Notes under the pieces: generated by a model
Database searches by the model: none
What the model was told of the DNA's origin: nothing
What the model saw: the letters and a program-made list of their open reading frames with translations, nothing else
Source: an uncultured Lachnospiraceae bacterium
Lineage (GTDB): Bacteria; Bacillota; Clostridia; Lachnospirales; Lachnospiraceae
DNA: 21,460 bases
Reading direction: 5' to 3'
Assembly: GCA_910583815.1 (NCBI GenBank)
Contig: CAJTZB010000025.1
Coordinates: 1-21,460, forward strand
Program-made: the position numbers and the translations under genes
Shown here: piece after piece, positions 1 through 8,664 of the stretch
How the letters are laid out: each line of letters begins with the position of its first letter
How positions within the stretch are numbered: position 1 is the stretch's first letter

Positions 1-1507
1 ACACCTCTCCCTCCGCAAGCGTAAGCTCATCGAATTCTCCCGGATACCGTTCTTTCAGCTGTGACAGGCTCATAACGCTCGTCCCTGCTGTAGCGCATGT
101 CAAAATTGCATATGGGTCCATATAAACTGTTGGATTGCCTGCATCGCAGATACCAACAATTTTCAATACCGCATCTTTTTTATATAAAGTCAGTGTCTGT
201 CCCAGAAAACCGGACAGTCTCGGAACACTCGCCTGTAAAATACCATCTTCTTTCAAAAAACGATCCAGCACAAAACGGTCTACGACAATTTCTTCCGGCT
301 GTTCCGGCATTCTTCCATAAATCAAAGTATCCTCGCTGCACATCTCTAACGGAAGGTAAGAAAAGCCTGATACATTCTCACTCAATTCGCGCAGCTGATA
401 AAAAGAATGGTTATGATGATAAGAAGTCTGCGATGCTACAATTGGCACAATTTCAAAATCAAGTCCGGAACTCTCTAAGTATTTCAGATACGTTTCAAAT
501 GCATCTGCAAGAGATTCTCCTCCAACACCGCCGCGTATAATTTCTACCTCAAGCAGCCTCTCGTCCGTAATAATAAAATCCTCCGGGTGAATCGCCGCAG
601 TCGTCAGGTAGTCCCCGACCGTCAGCACAATGACCGCAGTCAGAACAGAAAGGCATGCATAAAGCCAGCCGGTCCGGTGCCCCTTTGCCCAGAGCAGCAG
701 CAGCGCCTCTTTGAGCAGGGTCCGAAAACCCCATCCTTCTGCTTTCTGCTTCTGTTGCTTTGGCAGCCCTTGTAACTGCTCGGATTCTTCTGTGACCTGT
801 TCTGCCAAGGCCGTTTCCTCCGAAACAGGCGTATTTTCACAATCTGATTGGATTTCCCCTGCTTCAAGTGAAATAATCCGGTCGGCAAACTGTTCTGCAA
901 TCCGCTTTTCGTGCGTTACCATCACAACAAGACAGGAAGAGGACACCTGCCGCAACAGCATGCATACCTGATTTGTATTGGTTTCGTCCAGATTTCCGGT
1001 CGGCTCATCGGCAAAAATAATATCCGGCTTTCTTGCAAGCGCACGCGCGATTGCCACTCTCTGCTGCTGCCCGCCAGATAAATCACTGACACGTTTTTTT
1101 GCATAAGGAACCATGCCGACGGAATCCAGCGCCTCTTTGACTCTTTTTAGCTTTTCACGCCTGCCAAGCGGGAGTGAGTGCAGGCCAAGATATACGTTAT
1201 ATGCTACCGAACGCTCTGAAAGAAGATAATAGTTTTGGAATATATATCCAAACTTATCATTCCTTTCTTCCTCCATCGCCTTGGTCTGCCTGCCTTTTAT
1301 CGTAATGCCATTGACAGTAAGCGTCCCGCTATCAAAAACATCCAGACCTCCCATCACATTCATCAGTGTTGTCTTTCCGCATCCGGATTCTCCTAAGATA
1401 CAGACAAACCCTGTATCCGGAAGTGTAAGAGAAATACCTTTTAAAACTTCATTGGAATTCCTGCTATGTCTGTTATATGTTTTCCGAAGCTGTTCTGTCT
1501 GTATCAT
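1..1507 (-). CDS. ABC transporter, ATPase fused to FtsX/MacB-like permease (partial, cut by window edge)
   Basis: The gene begins at 1507 and stays open to position 1, so its C-terminus lies outside the window (about 502 codons visible). Residues 1-210 are a complete ABC ATPase: Walker A GESGCGKT at 39-46, Q-loop near 91, signature LSGGQ at 143-147, Walker B ending in ADEPTGNLD near 166-174, and H-loop VTHE near 199. A charged linker follows, then one strongly hydrophobic helix and an extracytoplasmic region. This ATPase-TM1-large ectodomain order matches MacB/LolCDE-type mechanotransmission exporters. The start codon overlaps the stop of the upstream gene as ATGA, with a GGAGGGG site inside that gene, so translation is probably coupled. 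The neighbour has the same architecture, and the two may form a heterodimeric exporter (inference). The substrate is unknown; antimicrobial peptide or lipoprotein export are possibilities. Confidence 0.88.
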   Translation of the reverse strand, partial: MIQTEQLRKTYNRHSRNSNEVLKGISLTLPDTGFVCILGESGCGKTTLMNVMGGLDVFDSGTLTVNGITIKGRQTKAMEEERNDKFGYIFQNYYLLSERSVAYNVYLGLHSLPLGRREKLKRVKEALDSVGMVPYAKKRVSDLSGGQQQRVAIARALARKPDIIFADEPTGNLDETNTNQVCMLLRQVSSSCLVVMVTHEKRIAEQFADRIISLEAGEIQSDCENTPVSEETALAEQVTEESEQLQGLPKQQKQKAEGWGFRTLLKEALLLLWAKGHRTGWLYACLSVLTAVIVLTVGDYLTTAAIHPEDFIITDERLLEVEIIRGGVGGESLADAFETYLKYLESSGLDFEIVPIVASQTSYHHNHSFYQLRELSENVSGFSYLPLEMCSEDTLIYGRMPEQPEEIVVDRFVLDRFLKEDGILQASVPRLSGFLGQTLTLYKKDAVLKIVGICDAGNPTVYMDPYAILTCATAGTSVMSLSQLKERYPGEFDELTLAEGEV

Positions 1508-3819
1508 GCTTCTGCCCCCTCCCCTTCTTCCAGTTCGCTCAAATCAATATCATATCCTTTTGGAAGGAACGGAAATACTTTATTTTGCAGCATATGGCTG
1601 ACTGCAAATGCGGCCAGAAGCGCCGCTGCCAAATGGACAAGGCTAAGCACAACAATCATCTTTGGCTCCAGATACTTTACGAGGTCGGCAAAACGCTGCA
1701 CCCCTCTGTCTGCCCCAAGAAAAATCGCAAGACCGCCAATCAGCTGCCCTATTACAGTAAGCAAAAGCATCTGCCAAAACACTGAGTGTTTTCCCGTCCG
1801 GCAGAACAGCCCCATATTGCAAAGTTCGGTATAGCCCTGCATCTGCGCACTGAACATAGCCGTAAATACGGCAACCTGTGCCACAACAACCGTAAACAGT
1901 GCCGTAAGGCAGAGAACCAGCGTCGTCATGCGTTCCTTTGCTTTTGCCTCATTCTTAGCTACCGAACCTACCCGATACGGCGAAATCGCCTCATAGCCAA
2001 GTTCTTCAATCGCGCGGATAGCCCGGTCAGTATAAGAATAATCTGTGATAAACAAGGAAACCTGCGTACATGCATTCCGGAAAGAAAGCTGGTCAAACAC
2101 TTCCTCCGAAAGCCCAACATATCCAACCAGTTTTGCAGAATTTGTCCCAGCATAAGAAAGCCTGAGTCCTTGGACTGTGTCCTTTCCTTCTGTATTTAAA
2201 TCTGCCATAAAAAACAGTTCTTGAACTTCTCCATAACGCTGTGCTATTTCCTCGTAACGCCGTGCCATCTCTTCGGTAAATGAAAATGCCTCCCCTTCCA
2301 TGTTTTTGTCTACACCATAGACATAGTTCCAGAGAAGCTCCTTACAGACAACCGCCTGCCAGAGCATCTGCCCGACACGGTTATCAAAATAAAGCCCATT
2401 TCCATAGTCCGTGACCCCAACGATTGTCATTTGTTCATATATATAAGAATCCTCTCCCCATTCACTGCGGTCTAACAGATACACCGGCACGATTGTCCCA
2501 ATCAGTTCCTCGCCGCCGACAACCACTACTTCGTCCATATGTTCCGGCAGCCGTCCTGCCGTCAAAAACGCCGTTCCCTCTTTCATCATCGGCACGGTCT
2601 GCACGTACAGCCCATGATTCCGAAACAGCACATTAGTAGAGTATACAATATCAGAAAACATGTCTTTGCTATCGCCGGTATAGCGGTATTCAAAATCTAT
2701 TTCCGGGCGGTAATAATAGTTCACGTCCAGTATATTGTCATATCGCTGCAGGGATTCTGCCCAATGTAATGTAAGCAGCGTCTCATAATCTTCCTGCGTA
2801 AACGGTTCCTTATCTTTCCTGATTACAACAATCCTTCGCTCATTTCCATTCCGAAATGCTTCGTTATTATAGAGACGTGTCCCTGTATCATCCAGCGCAA
2901 CAAAAAACGTCCCAAGAAATGCAAATACTGCAAATGCCGTCAGCGAAAACAAAAGCACCATAAAGACACTCCAGACAGGTCTTGCCTTCATCTGAAGCCT
3001 TGCAATATAAAAACCAAGCTCTTTTTGCTGTTTGCTGCCTGCTTTCTGCTTTCCGGCCGGCTGACTTTCTTTCTCTGCTTCTATTGTTTTCGCCTTTCGC
3101 CTTGGCACATCTTCTGCTTCCGCATTCTCTGGTACTAATAGCATGTCCGAGCTGATTTCGCCGTCATACATAACAATATGTCTTGTAGCATATTTCCTTA
3201 CAGCTTCAAAATTATGCGTCACAACAATTACAAGACGGTCCTTGGAAGCTTCCGCAAGCAGCTCTATAATCCGGCAGCTGTTGCCCCAGTCCAGATTGCT
3301 TGTTGGTTCGTCAGCAATCAGAATCGGAGCCGGTTTTGCAAGCGCGCGTGCAATCGAAAGACGCTGCTTCTGTCCGCTTGACAGCCTTGCCGCACGCCTC
3401 CTTCTCCATTTCCAAAGCTCCACCTGCTTTAGCAGATGTTTTGCCCTCTCCTTTGCCTCTTCCTGCTCCATACCTGCAAGCCGCAGCGCGCTGACAACAT
3501 TGTCAAACACTGTATTGCCCGGCAGAATGCCATAATTCTGCGCAATAAAGCTGATGTTGTCTCTCCGGTACTGCTCCCAGTCTTTCTCGTCATACTGCTT
3601 TGTTGAACTTCCGTTCAGCAGCAGTTCACCTTTGTCACATGAAAAAATACCGGCAAGAATATGCGCAAGCGTTGATTTTCCGCTTCCACTCTCACCGGTA
3701 ATTGCCACAAATTCTCCCATAGAAAAGCTTACGTTAAGGTCATGCAGACCAAGTGTAATTTCTCTTCCGGAAATATAAAATTTTAAACCGTTCCTTACTT
3801 CCAGCCTGGCAGTTTCCAT
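1504..3819 (-). CDS. ABC transporter, ATPase fused to FtsX/MacB-like permease
   Basis: About 771 residues. ABC ATPase motifs are Walker A GESGSGKST (42-50), Q-loop Q94, signature LSSGQ (146-150, a variant of LSGGQ), Walker B with ADEPTSNLD (169-177) and H-loop VTHN. A Lys/Glu-rich linker (about 230-275) leads to a transmembrane helix, an ectodomain of roughly 340 residues, and three C-terminal helices. That is the four-helix FtsX/MacB topology with the ATPase fused at the N-terminus. I chose ATG at 3819 (METARL) because GGGGA lies 5 bases upstream. An in-frame ATG at 3831 and a GTG at 3867 are alternatives with poorer sites. It is the first gene of a two-gene operon behind a consensus promoter. 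Substrate unknown; membrane-located. Confidence 0.88.
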   Translation of the reverse strand: METARLEVRNGLKFYISGREITLGLHDLNVSFSMGEFVAITGESGSGKSTLAHILAGIFSCDKGELLLNGSSTKQYDEKDWEQYRRDNISFIAQNYGILPGNTVFDNVVSALRLAGMEQEEAKERAKHLLKQVELWKWRRRRAARLSSGQKQRLSIARALAKPAPILIADEPTSNLDWGNSCRIIELLAEASKDRLVIVVTHNFEAVRKYATRHIVMYDGEISSDMLLVPENAEAEDVPRRKAKTIEAEKESQPAGKQKAGSKQQKELGFYIARLQMKARPVWSVFMVLLFSLTAFAVFAFLGTFFVALDDTGTRLYNNEAFRNGNERRIVVIRKDKEPFTQEDYETLLTLHWAESLQRYDNILDVNYYYRPEIDFEYRYTGDSKDMFSDIVYSTNVLFRNHGLYVQTVPMMKEGTAFLTAGRLPEHMDEVVVVGGEELIGTIVPVYLLDRSEWGEDSYIYEQMTIVGVTDYGNGLYFDNRVGQMLWQAVVCKELLWNYVYGVDKNMEGEAFSFTEEMARRYEEIAQRYGEVQELFFMADLNTEGKDTVQGLRLSYAGTNSAKLVGYVGLSEEVFDQLSFRNACTQVSLFITDYSYTDRAIRAIEELGYEAISPYRVGSVAKNEAKAKERMTTLVLCLTALFTVVVAQVAVFTAMFSAQMQGYTELCNMGLFCRTGKHSVFWQMLLLTVIGQLIGGLAIFLGADRGVQRFADLVKYLEPKMIVVLSLVHLAAALLAAFAVSHMLQNKVFPFLPKGYDIDLSELEEGEGAEA

Positions 3820-3897
3820 AATATTCCCCATTTCCAAATAAATAGTCACATAGAACCAGTGCCTCACACAATGCCAGCATGCCTCTTGTAATTATTT

Positions 3898-3926
3898 ATT
3901 ATAAGAATTATTTCTGGAATTGTCAA
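3898..3926 (-). promoter_or_regulatory. Consensus sigma-A promoter of the ABC exporter operon
   Basis: Read on the minus strand: TTGACA (3921-3926), a 17-base spacer, then TATAAT (3898-3903). Both hexamers are perfect. The expected transcript start is near 3890, giving a leader of about 70 bases. The TGA inside the -35 hexamer is also the stop codon of the upstream PII-like gene. Confidence 0.85.
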
Positions 3927-4627
3927 CCTAACCTTGTTACACTTCCTTCCAGCGCCAGTGAACAAAGCACTGCCCCTGCCTCTGTATGCATGCCGTGTTC
4001 CTTCTGAACCGATTCCATAATGTTTTTTCTTGTCTGCCCGGGTGCTACAATTGCGAGAATCTCTTTTTCTGCCTGAAGTGTAATGCCATATAGCTTTTCG
4101 CTTTCCTCAACACCAAGGAATCTGGAACGTAAAATCGTACCGCCTCTTGCGCCTGCCTTCTTTGCTGTCTCCATTACTCTGTCAGTATGGCCCTGATTTA
4201 CTACGATTAAGATTAGATTTTGGTCCGAACTCTGCATGATATGCACCTCCTCTGTCTTTCCCGTTCTGTTTTCTGCTTTTCCTTGGCTATCTCCTGCCTC
4301 TATTATAAATTCCATAACCGATTTGTTGATTCCGGTCAGCGGCAGATGGAACGCGATTCCCTTTGCATTCACGCTGCCGCGCAAATCATTGTTCAGCTGA
4401 TACAGAAGGTTCCTCACCTTCTTTGCCGGAGCCACGCTAAGCAGCACGTCCCGCTCTGTCGTTCCAAAGCCAAAGACATTAAGCAGTTCCGAAGATGCAG
4501 TACCAAAGCCTGAACTCTGATAGTGCCAAATCAGCTGCTCATTCTGATACAGGCGTGCAACTGCCTCGCCCTGTCCACGTTCCACAATTGTTATCAGCAG
4601 ATGCAGCGGTTCTTTTTTTTCCGTCAT
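3923..4627 (-). CDS. Tandem PII-like (GlnB-fold) regulatory protein
   Basis: 234 residues with two PII-like halves, about 7-110 and 136-232, joined by a hydrophilic linker (107-135). The second half is the more recognisable: a first strand LILIVVNQGH, then GARGGTILRSR (159-169), KLYGI, a strand ILAIVAP and a terminal GAVLCSLALEG. These correspond to the beta1, GA.GGTI, E-I-V and G.G..F.L segments of PII proteins. The first half shows the same order but is more diverged. PII proteins sense nucleotides and 2-oxoglutarate, or other small molecules, and often bind a transporter. The gene lies 20 bases downstream of a DUF1538 membrane gene with a good AGGAG site, so it is probably the regulator of that protein (inference). 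No uridylylated-Tyr T-loop is obvious. The ligand is unknown. Single-chain double PII proteins are less common than the usual single-domain trimers. Confidence 0.75.
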   Translation of the reverse strand: MTEKKEPLHLLITIVERGQGEAVARLYQNEQLIWHYQSSGFGTASSELLNVFGFGTTERDVLLSVAPAKKVRNLLYQLNNDLRGSVNAKGIAFHLPLTGINKSVMEFIIEAGDSQGKAENRTGKTEEVHIMQSSDQNLILIVVNQGHTDRVMETAKKAGARGGTILRSRFLGVEESEKLYGITLQAEKEILAIVAPGQTRKNIMESVQKEHGMHTEAGAVLCSLALEGSVTRLG

Positions 4628-4647
4628 GAAATCCGTCTCCTTCCTGC

Positions 4648-6171
4648 TCAGTCAAAGTATACAATACAGTCCTCTGAAAGCGCTGCCTGCCCATCTGCCA
4701 AACGTTTCTTCTGCAGACGTTCCCTTACCTTGCCGCCAAGACCTAACAGCTGTATCGTGCAAAGCGGCGTCATTGCAACCATTGCCACAATGCCAAACGC
4801 ATCCATCAGCACATTCCCTCCAATCGCTTCACAAGCTCCCATTGCAAACGGAAGCAGAAACGTTGAAGTCATTGCACCGCTTGCAACGCCGCCAGAGTCA
4901 AACGCAATTCCGGTAAACATCTGCGGCACAAAAAAGGTCATAATAAGTGAAATCACATATCCCGGAATCAAAAAGAAGAGCAGTGGAATCCCCAGCAGAA
5001 TACGCAGCATTGACAGCCCTACGGCAGCTGCAATTCCGACCGAAAGCGCGGTCTGCATTGTCTTTTGCGCAATGGAACCATTCGACACTTCTTCTACCTG
5101 CTTCACAAGCACCTGTACTGCAGGCTCTGCGCGCACGATACAGTAGCCGATTGCCATGCCAATCGGTATCAGCAGCCATTTAAACTGTCCAGAGGCAAGC
5201 GCCGCCCCCATATATTGTCCAACTGGCATAAAGCCGACATTAACGCCAGTCAAAAACATTACAAGGCCAATGTATGTATAGAGCAGACCAAATAAAATCC
5301 TAAGCAGCTGGTGGAAATGAAACCTTCGGAACAGCAGCTGGAACACGGCAAATACAAGGAAAATAGGGAGCAGCGAAACTGCTACTTCTTTTGCATAGCT
5401 TGGAAAACCCATGAAGAAATAAGCTGCCGCTTCCTTTGTATCCACCGCCTCTATAATAGTTGCAGTTGTATAAGAACTCTCCCCCGGCTGATAAAATATG
5501 CCAAGCAGCTGCACCGCCAATATCGGGCCGATACTGCAAAGCGCAATCAATCCGAAACTGTCGTTGCTGGAGTTTTTATCGCTTCGCATCGAAGCAAGGC
5601 CAATGCCGAGTGCCATCAGAAACGGCACAGTAATCGGTCCGGTCGTCACGCCGCCTGCATCAAAAGAAACAGGGACAAATGTATTTGGTGTAAAAATTGT
5701 CAGAAAAAAAATCAGTCCGTAAAAGAACAGCAATGTATAAGACAATGGGATTTTAAACAAAATCCTGAGTTCCGAAACAACAAGAAAAACGCCGACTCCG
5801 GCAGCAACTGTCCAAATAAGTACCTGATTCGGAATCGACGGCACCTGCTCTGCAAGCACCTGCAAGTCCGGCTCTGCAATTGTTACAAGCACACCAAGCA
5901 CAAAAAACACCGCCAAAAGACGCAGCATTTTCTTGGAACGGCTCATCACCACACCAATGCCCTCGCCCATCGGAATCATTGCCATATCTGCACCAAGCGT
6001 AAAAAATCCCATACCAATAATCAAAAGGATTGCGCCAAACAAAAACATCAGAAACAGTCCGGGATGCAGCGGCGCCAATGTAATGCTAAGGAGCAGTACA
6101 ATACCCGTAATCGGCAGCACCGAGGTGATAGATTCTATTACCTTTTCTTTCAATTGTGGATTCATTCTCAT
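4648..6171 (-). CDS. DUF1538 family membrane protein (two DUF1538 repeats), putative cation antiporter
   Basis: About 507 residues, very hydrophobic, with roughly a dozen membrane segments arranged as an internal duplication. Repeated signatures are FDAGGVTTG (near 170) and FDSGGVASG in the second half, MIPMGEG/FMPVGQ, and AEPDLQVL/AEPAVQVL. These mark two DUF1538 units in one chain. From memory of the literature, a two-gene DUF1538 pair (UmpAB) from a halophile was reported to act as a Na+(Li+,K+)/H+ antiporter; the present protein would be a fused equivalent. That function is inference here. GGAGG lies 7 bases before the ATG at 6171. The in-frame ATG at 6177 is only 1 base from it and so is less likely. 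The next gene encodes a tandem PII-like protein. Confidence 0.82.
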   Translation of the reverse strand: MRMNPQLKEKVIESITSVLPITGIVLLLSITLAPLHPGLFLMFLFGAILLIIGMGFFTLGADMAMIPMGEGIGVVMSRSKKMLRLLAVFFVLGVLVTIAEPDLQVLAEQVPSIPNQVLIWTVAAGVGVFLVVSELRILFKIPLSYTLLFFYGLIFFLTIFTPNTFVPVSFDAGGVTTGPITVPFLMALGIGLASMRSDKNSSNDSFGLIALCSIGPILAVQLLGIFYQPGESSYTTATIIEAVDTKEAAAYFFMGFPSYAKEVAVSLLPIFLVFAVFQLLFRRFHFHQLLRILFGLLYTYIGLVMFLTGVNVGFMPVGQYMGAALASGQFKWLLIPIGMAIGYCIVRAEPAVQVLVKQVEEVSNGSIAQKTMQTALSVGIAAAVGLSMLRILLGIPLLFFLIPGYVISLIMTFFVPQMFTGIAFDSGGVASGAMTSTFLLPFAMGACEAIGGNVLMDAFGIVAMVAMTPLCTIQLLGLGGKVRERLQKKRLADGQAALSEDCIVYFD

Positions 6172-6212
6172 CCGCATTCCTCCGTTCCAAATCTAAGCCT
6201 GCTGTCTTCTGA

Positions 6213-6237
6213 GGGCAGAAACAGCTATAATCTGCCC
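6213..6237 (-). promoter_or_regulatory. Stem-loop at the 5' end of the DUF1538 transcript
   Basis: A perfect 7-base stem, GGGCAGA (6213-6219) with TCTGCCC (6231-6237), and an 11-base loop. It sits directly downstream of the predicted -10 box, so it would form at the very start of the mRNA. There is no U-tract, so it is not an intrinsic terminator. It may stabilise the 5' end or be an operator. Confidence 0.4.
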
Positions 6238-6245
6238 CAAGTTTA

Positions 6246-6251
6246 ATTATA
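6246..6251 (-). promoter_or_regulatory. Predicted -10 box for the DUF1538/PII operon
   Basis: A perfect TATAAT on the minus strand within an AT-rich stretch. No good -35 hexamer is found 16-18 bases upstream, so the promoter may be weak or need an activator. No clear terminator separates it from the helicase gene ending at 6286; only two AACGG-plus-T-run direct repeats are seen. Confidence 0.45.
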
Positions 6252-6285
6252 TCGGAAAATCGAAAAAAATACCGTTAAAAATCCG

Positions 6286-8664
6286 TTAATTTTTTTTCTT
6301 CCAGAAGTCTTCCAGTTTTTTCTTCATTGTTGCACAAGTCACAGTCTCATAAGGAACCCATTCTCTCGGAAACAGTTTCTGGTAAGATCCGCTCAGAAAC
6401 CGTTCATCCAACAGCAGAATTGCGCCGCAGTCCTCTGTTGTACGAATCACACGTCCTGCCGACTGCATGACTTTGTTCATGCCCGGATAAAGGTAAGAAT
6501 ACTCAAAGCCGCTCCGGTTGCTCTCATCAAAATAGAACTTAAACAGTTCCTTTTCATTGCATACCATCGGAAGCCCTGTCCCTACAATCACCGTTCCAAT
6601 CAGACGGTCGTTTTTTAAGTCAATTCCCTCACCAAAAATGCCGCCCATCACACAAAAACCAACGGTCAGCTTATCTGGCTGTTCTGAAAATGCCTGCAGG
6701 AACGCTTCTTTTTCCTGTTCTGTCATGCCTTGTTTCTGAACAAACAAACGCATATGCCCTGAACTCTCGCTCCAGCCAAGCAGTTCCTCCGCCACCTCTG
6801 CAGTCTGCTCTAACATCTGATAAGACGGAAAAAACACAAAGTAGTTTCCGAGCTTTGCGCCTGTAAAAGCATCCAGATAAGCCGCAATTTTCTCATATTC
6901 GGAACGGCTCCTTCGCGTATACTTTGTGCTCACGTCCCTTCCGACCATCAAAAGCCGTTTTTTCACATCAAATGGCGATGGCACATAAATTGCATAGTCT
7001 TCTGCCGTTCCCCCAAGCTGTTCTTTATAATAGGCAATCGGAAGCAGCGTTGCCGAAAACATCACTGCGCTCCTGCCCCATTCCAGACGTTCCTTCAAAG
7101 CGCGCGCAGGCTCCATGCACAGCAGTTTTAAGCGAAATTCTCCTTGTTCCGTATAATCCGTATAAATACGGTAATCCTCACCAAGCATATCAAATACGGC
7201 AAGAAACTGGCGTACATCAAAGTAGAGCCCAAGCACTGCTTCCTTTGCCTCCGGTTCTATCACTGCCTCCTGCAAAAAATCCTCATATTCCGAACGCAGA
7301 CGGAGCAAAAGTACAGACAAATCATTTATATTGTCCCAGACCTGAAATTCCTCACACTCTCTCTTTAAGCGAAGCAACGCATCATTGCAGTCTGCAAGCC
7401 TCTTTTCCATTTTTTTATTTTTGTTTTTGAGAAAACGCTTTACCGTCAGAAAATCCTCTTTTATCAGGACAGCACTGTACATTTCTCTCGCACGCTCCAC
7501 AAGGTTGTGCGCCTCGTCAATCAGGAAAATATAATCATGCTTTTTTTCATCGGCAAAAAAACGCCGAAGCGCCACATTTGGGTCAAAGACATAGTTGTAG
7601 TCACAGATAACCGCATCTGCCCACAGCGTCACGTCAAGGCACATTTCAAACGGACAGACCATATGTTTCTCGGCGTACTGCTCTATCAGTTCGCGCGTAA
7701 TAGTTTCTTCGTTTGTCAGCATCTCAAACACTGCTGCATTGACACGGTCAAAATGTCCCTTAGCTCGTGGACAGCTCACCGGATTGCACTCCGGCTTTTC
7801 TAAAACACAGATTTTTTCCTTTGAGGTAATCGTGACAAATCGGAACCGGACTCCTTTTTCTGTCAGCATAGAAAATGTATCTTCCGCTACTGTGCGTGCA
7901 ATCGTCTTTGCAGTCAGATAAAACAGCTTGGAACTTAAGCCTTCCCCCATTGCCTTCACCGCCGGAAATACCGTGGAAATTGTCTTTCCTACCCCGGTCG
8001 GCGCTTCCACAAACAGTTTTTTTTCGCGCAGGATACTTTTATATACGCCTGTCACAAAGTCCTTCTGCCCGGAACGGTAATCAAACGGAAACTGCAGTTC
8101 TTTGATGCTTGCGTTCCGCTTCTGTTTCCAGTCATGCTCCCACAAAAGCCATTTGGAATATTCTTTTATCAGGCCATCAAACCATGCTGCCAGTTCATCC
8201 TTGGAAAACTCCTGCACAAAACGCCGGACTGCCTCTGTCTCTATGCTGCAGTAAGTCATCTGCACACCAATGCGCTCTAAATGGTTCTGGGCCGCATAAA
8301 TATAGGCATAACACTTTGCCTGCGCCAGATGTACGCCAATCGGTTCCGTAAGATGCACAACATCCATATACATGCTTTTAATCTCATCTATGACAACAGA
8401 AGGGTCTGCCTCTGCATCGTTTATGACTCCGTCTGCCCTGCCTTCCACTGTCAAAACCAGAGAAGCTTCCGGAATCGGCACTTCGATTTTTAAGCCCACC
8501 TCCGCAGTATAAGTAGATGGCATGCTGCGCTGGATTTTCCGGTGAATCCTGCTGCCCTCCTGCATTGCATCTGCATCTTTGTGCCCTCTTGTATTGTCCA
8601 AATCTCCGGAGCGCAGCACAAATTCCACAAGGCTGCGCACGGAAACACTGATATTCTCGTTCAT
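6286..8664 (-). CDS. XPD/DinG-type (Rad3-related) DNA helicase with N-terminal PD-(D/E)XK nuclease domain
   Basis: 792 residues. Residues about 1-170 carry a full Cas4/RecB-like nuclease motif set: H41, D78 in GRADG, E94-x-K96 in IDEIKS, and Q115/Y119 of the QxxxY motif. The superfamily 2 helicase follows: Walker A APTGVGKT (221-228), Cys residues at 286, 293, 298, 337 and 342 that could hold an Fe-S cluster as in XPD and DinG, DEAH at 383-386, and motif VI QSAGRVIRT near the C-terminus. Its expected role is ATP-driven unwinding of damaged or branched DNA, with possible single-strand cleavage. The start overlaps the stop of the upstream polymerase gene as ATGA, with GAGG just before it, so the two are co-expressed. 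The combination suggests a DNA damage tolerance or repair pair (inference). Confidence 0.9.
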   Translation of the reverse strand: MNENISVSVRSLVEFVLRSGDLDNTRGHKDADAMQEGSRIHRKIQRSMPSTYTAEVGLKIEVPIPEASLVLTVEGRADGVINDAEADPSVVIDEIKSMYMDVVHLTEPIGVHLAQAKCYAYIYAAQNHLERIGVQMTYCSIETEAVRRFVQEFSKDELAAWFDGLIKEYSKWLLWEHDWKQKRNASIKELQFPFDYRSGQKDFVTGVYKSILREKKLFVEAPTGVGKTISTVFPAVKAMGEGLSSKLFYLTAKTIARTVAEDTFSMLTEKGVRFRFVTITSKEKICVLEKPECNPVSCPRAKGHFDRVNAAVFEMLTNEETITRELIEQYAEKHMVCPFEMCLDVTLWADAVICDYNYVFDPNVALRRFFADEKKHDYIFLIDEAHNLVERAREMYSAVLIKEDFLTVKRFLKNKNKKMEKRLADCNDALLRLKRECEEFQVWDNINDLSVLLLRLRSEYEDFLQEAVIEPEAKEAVLGLYFDVRQFLAVFDMLGEDYRIYTDYTEQGEFRLKLLCMEPARALKERLEWGRSAVMFSATLLPIAYYKEQLGGTAEDYAIYVPSPFDVKKRLLMVGRDVSTKYTRRSRSEYEKIAAYLDAFTGAKLGNYFVFFPSYQMLEQTAEVAEELLGWSESSGHMRLFVQKQGMTEQEKEAFLQAFSEQPDKLTVGFCVMGGIFGEGIDLKNDRLIGTVIVGTGLPMVCNEKELFKFYFDESNRSGFEYSYLYPGMNKVMQSAGRVIRTTEDCGAILLLDERFLSGSYQKLFPREWVPYETVTCATMKKKLEDFWKKKN

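Noticed and set aside
97..540. A 147-codon plus-strand open frame
   Set aside because: Antisense to the ABC transporter permease region, with no motif or ribosome site.
3820..3867. GTG start at 3867 for the first ABC transporter gene
   Set aside because: The extra 16 residues do not belong to the ATPase domain and no ribosome site precedes the GTG, whereas the ATG at 3819 has one.
5311..6246. A 311-codon plus-strand open frame
   Set aside because: It is antisense to the DUF1538 gene and has an implausible composition (very rich in His, Arg, Cys, Asn) with no family motif; it is a shadow of the hydrophobic minus-strand gene.
6286..8664. CRISPR-associated Cas4/Cas3-like gene
   Set aside because: The N-terminal nuclease resembles Cas4, but the helicase is of the XPD/DinG type, there is no array or other cas gene, and the neighbour is a Y-family polymerase.
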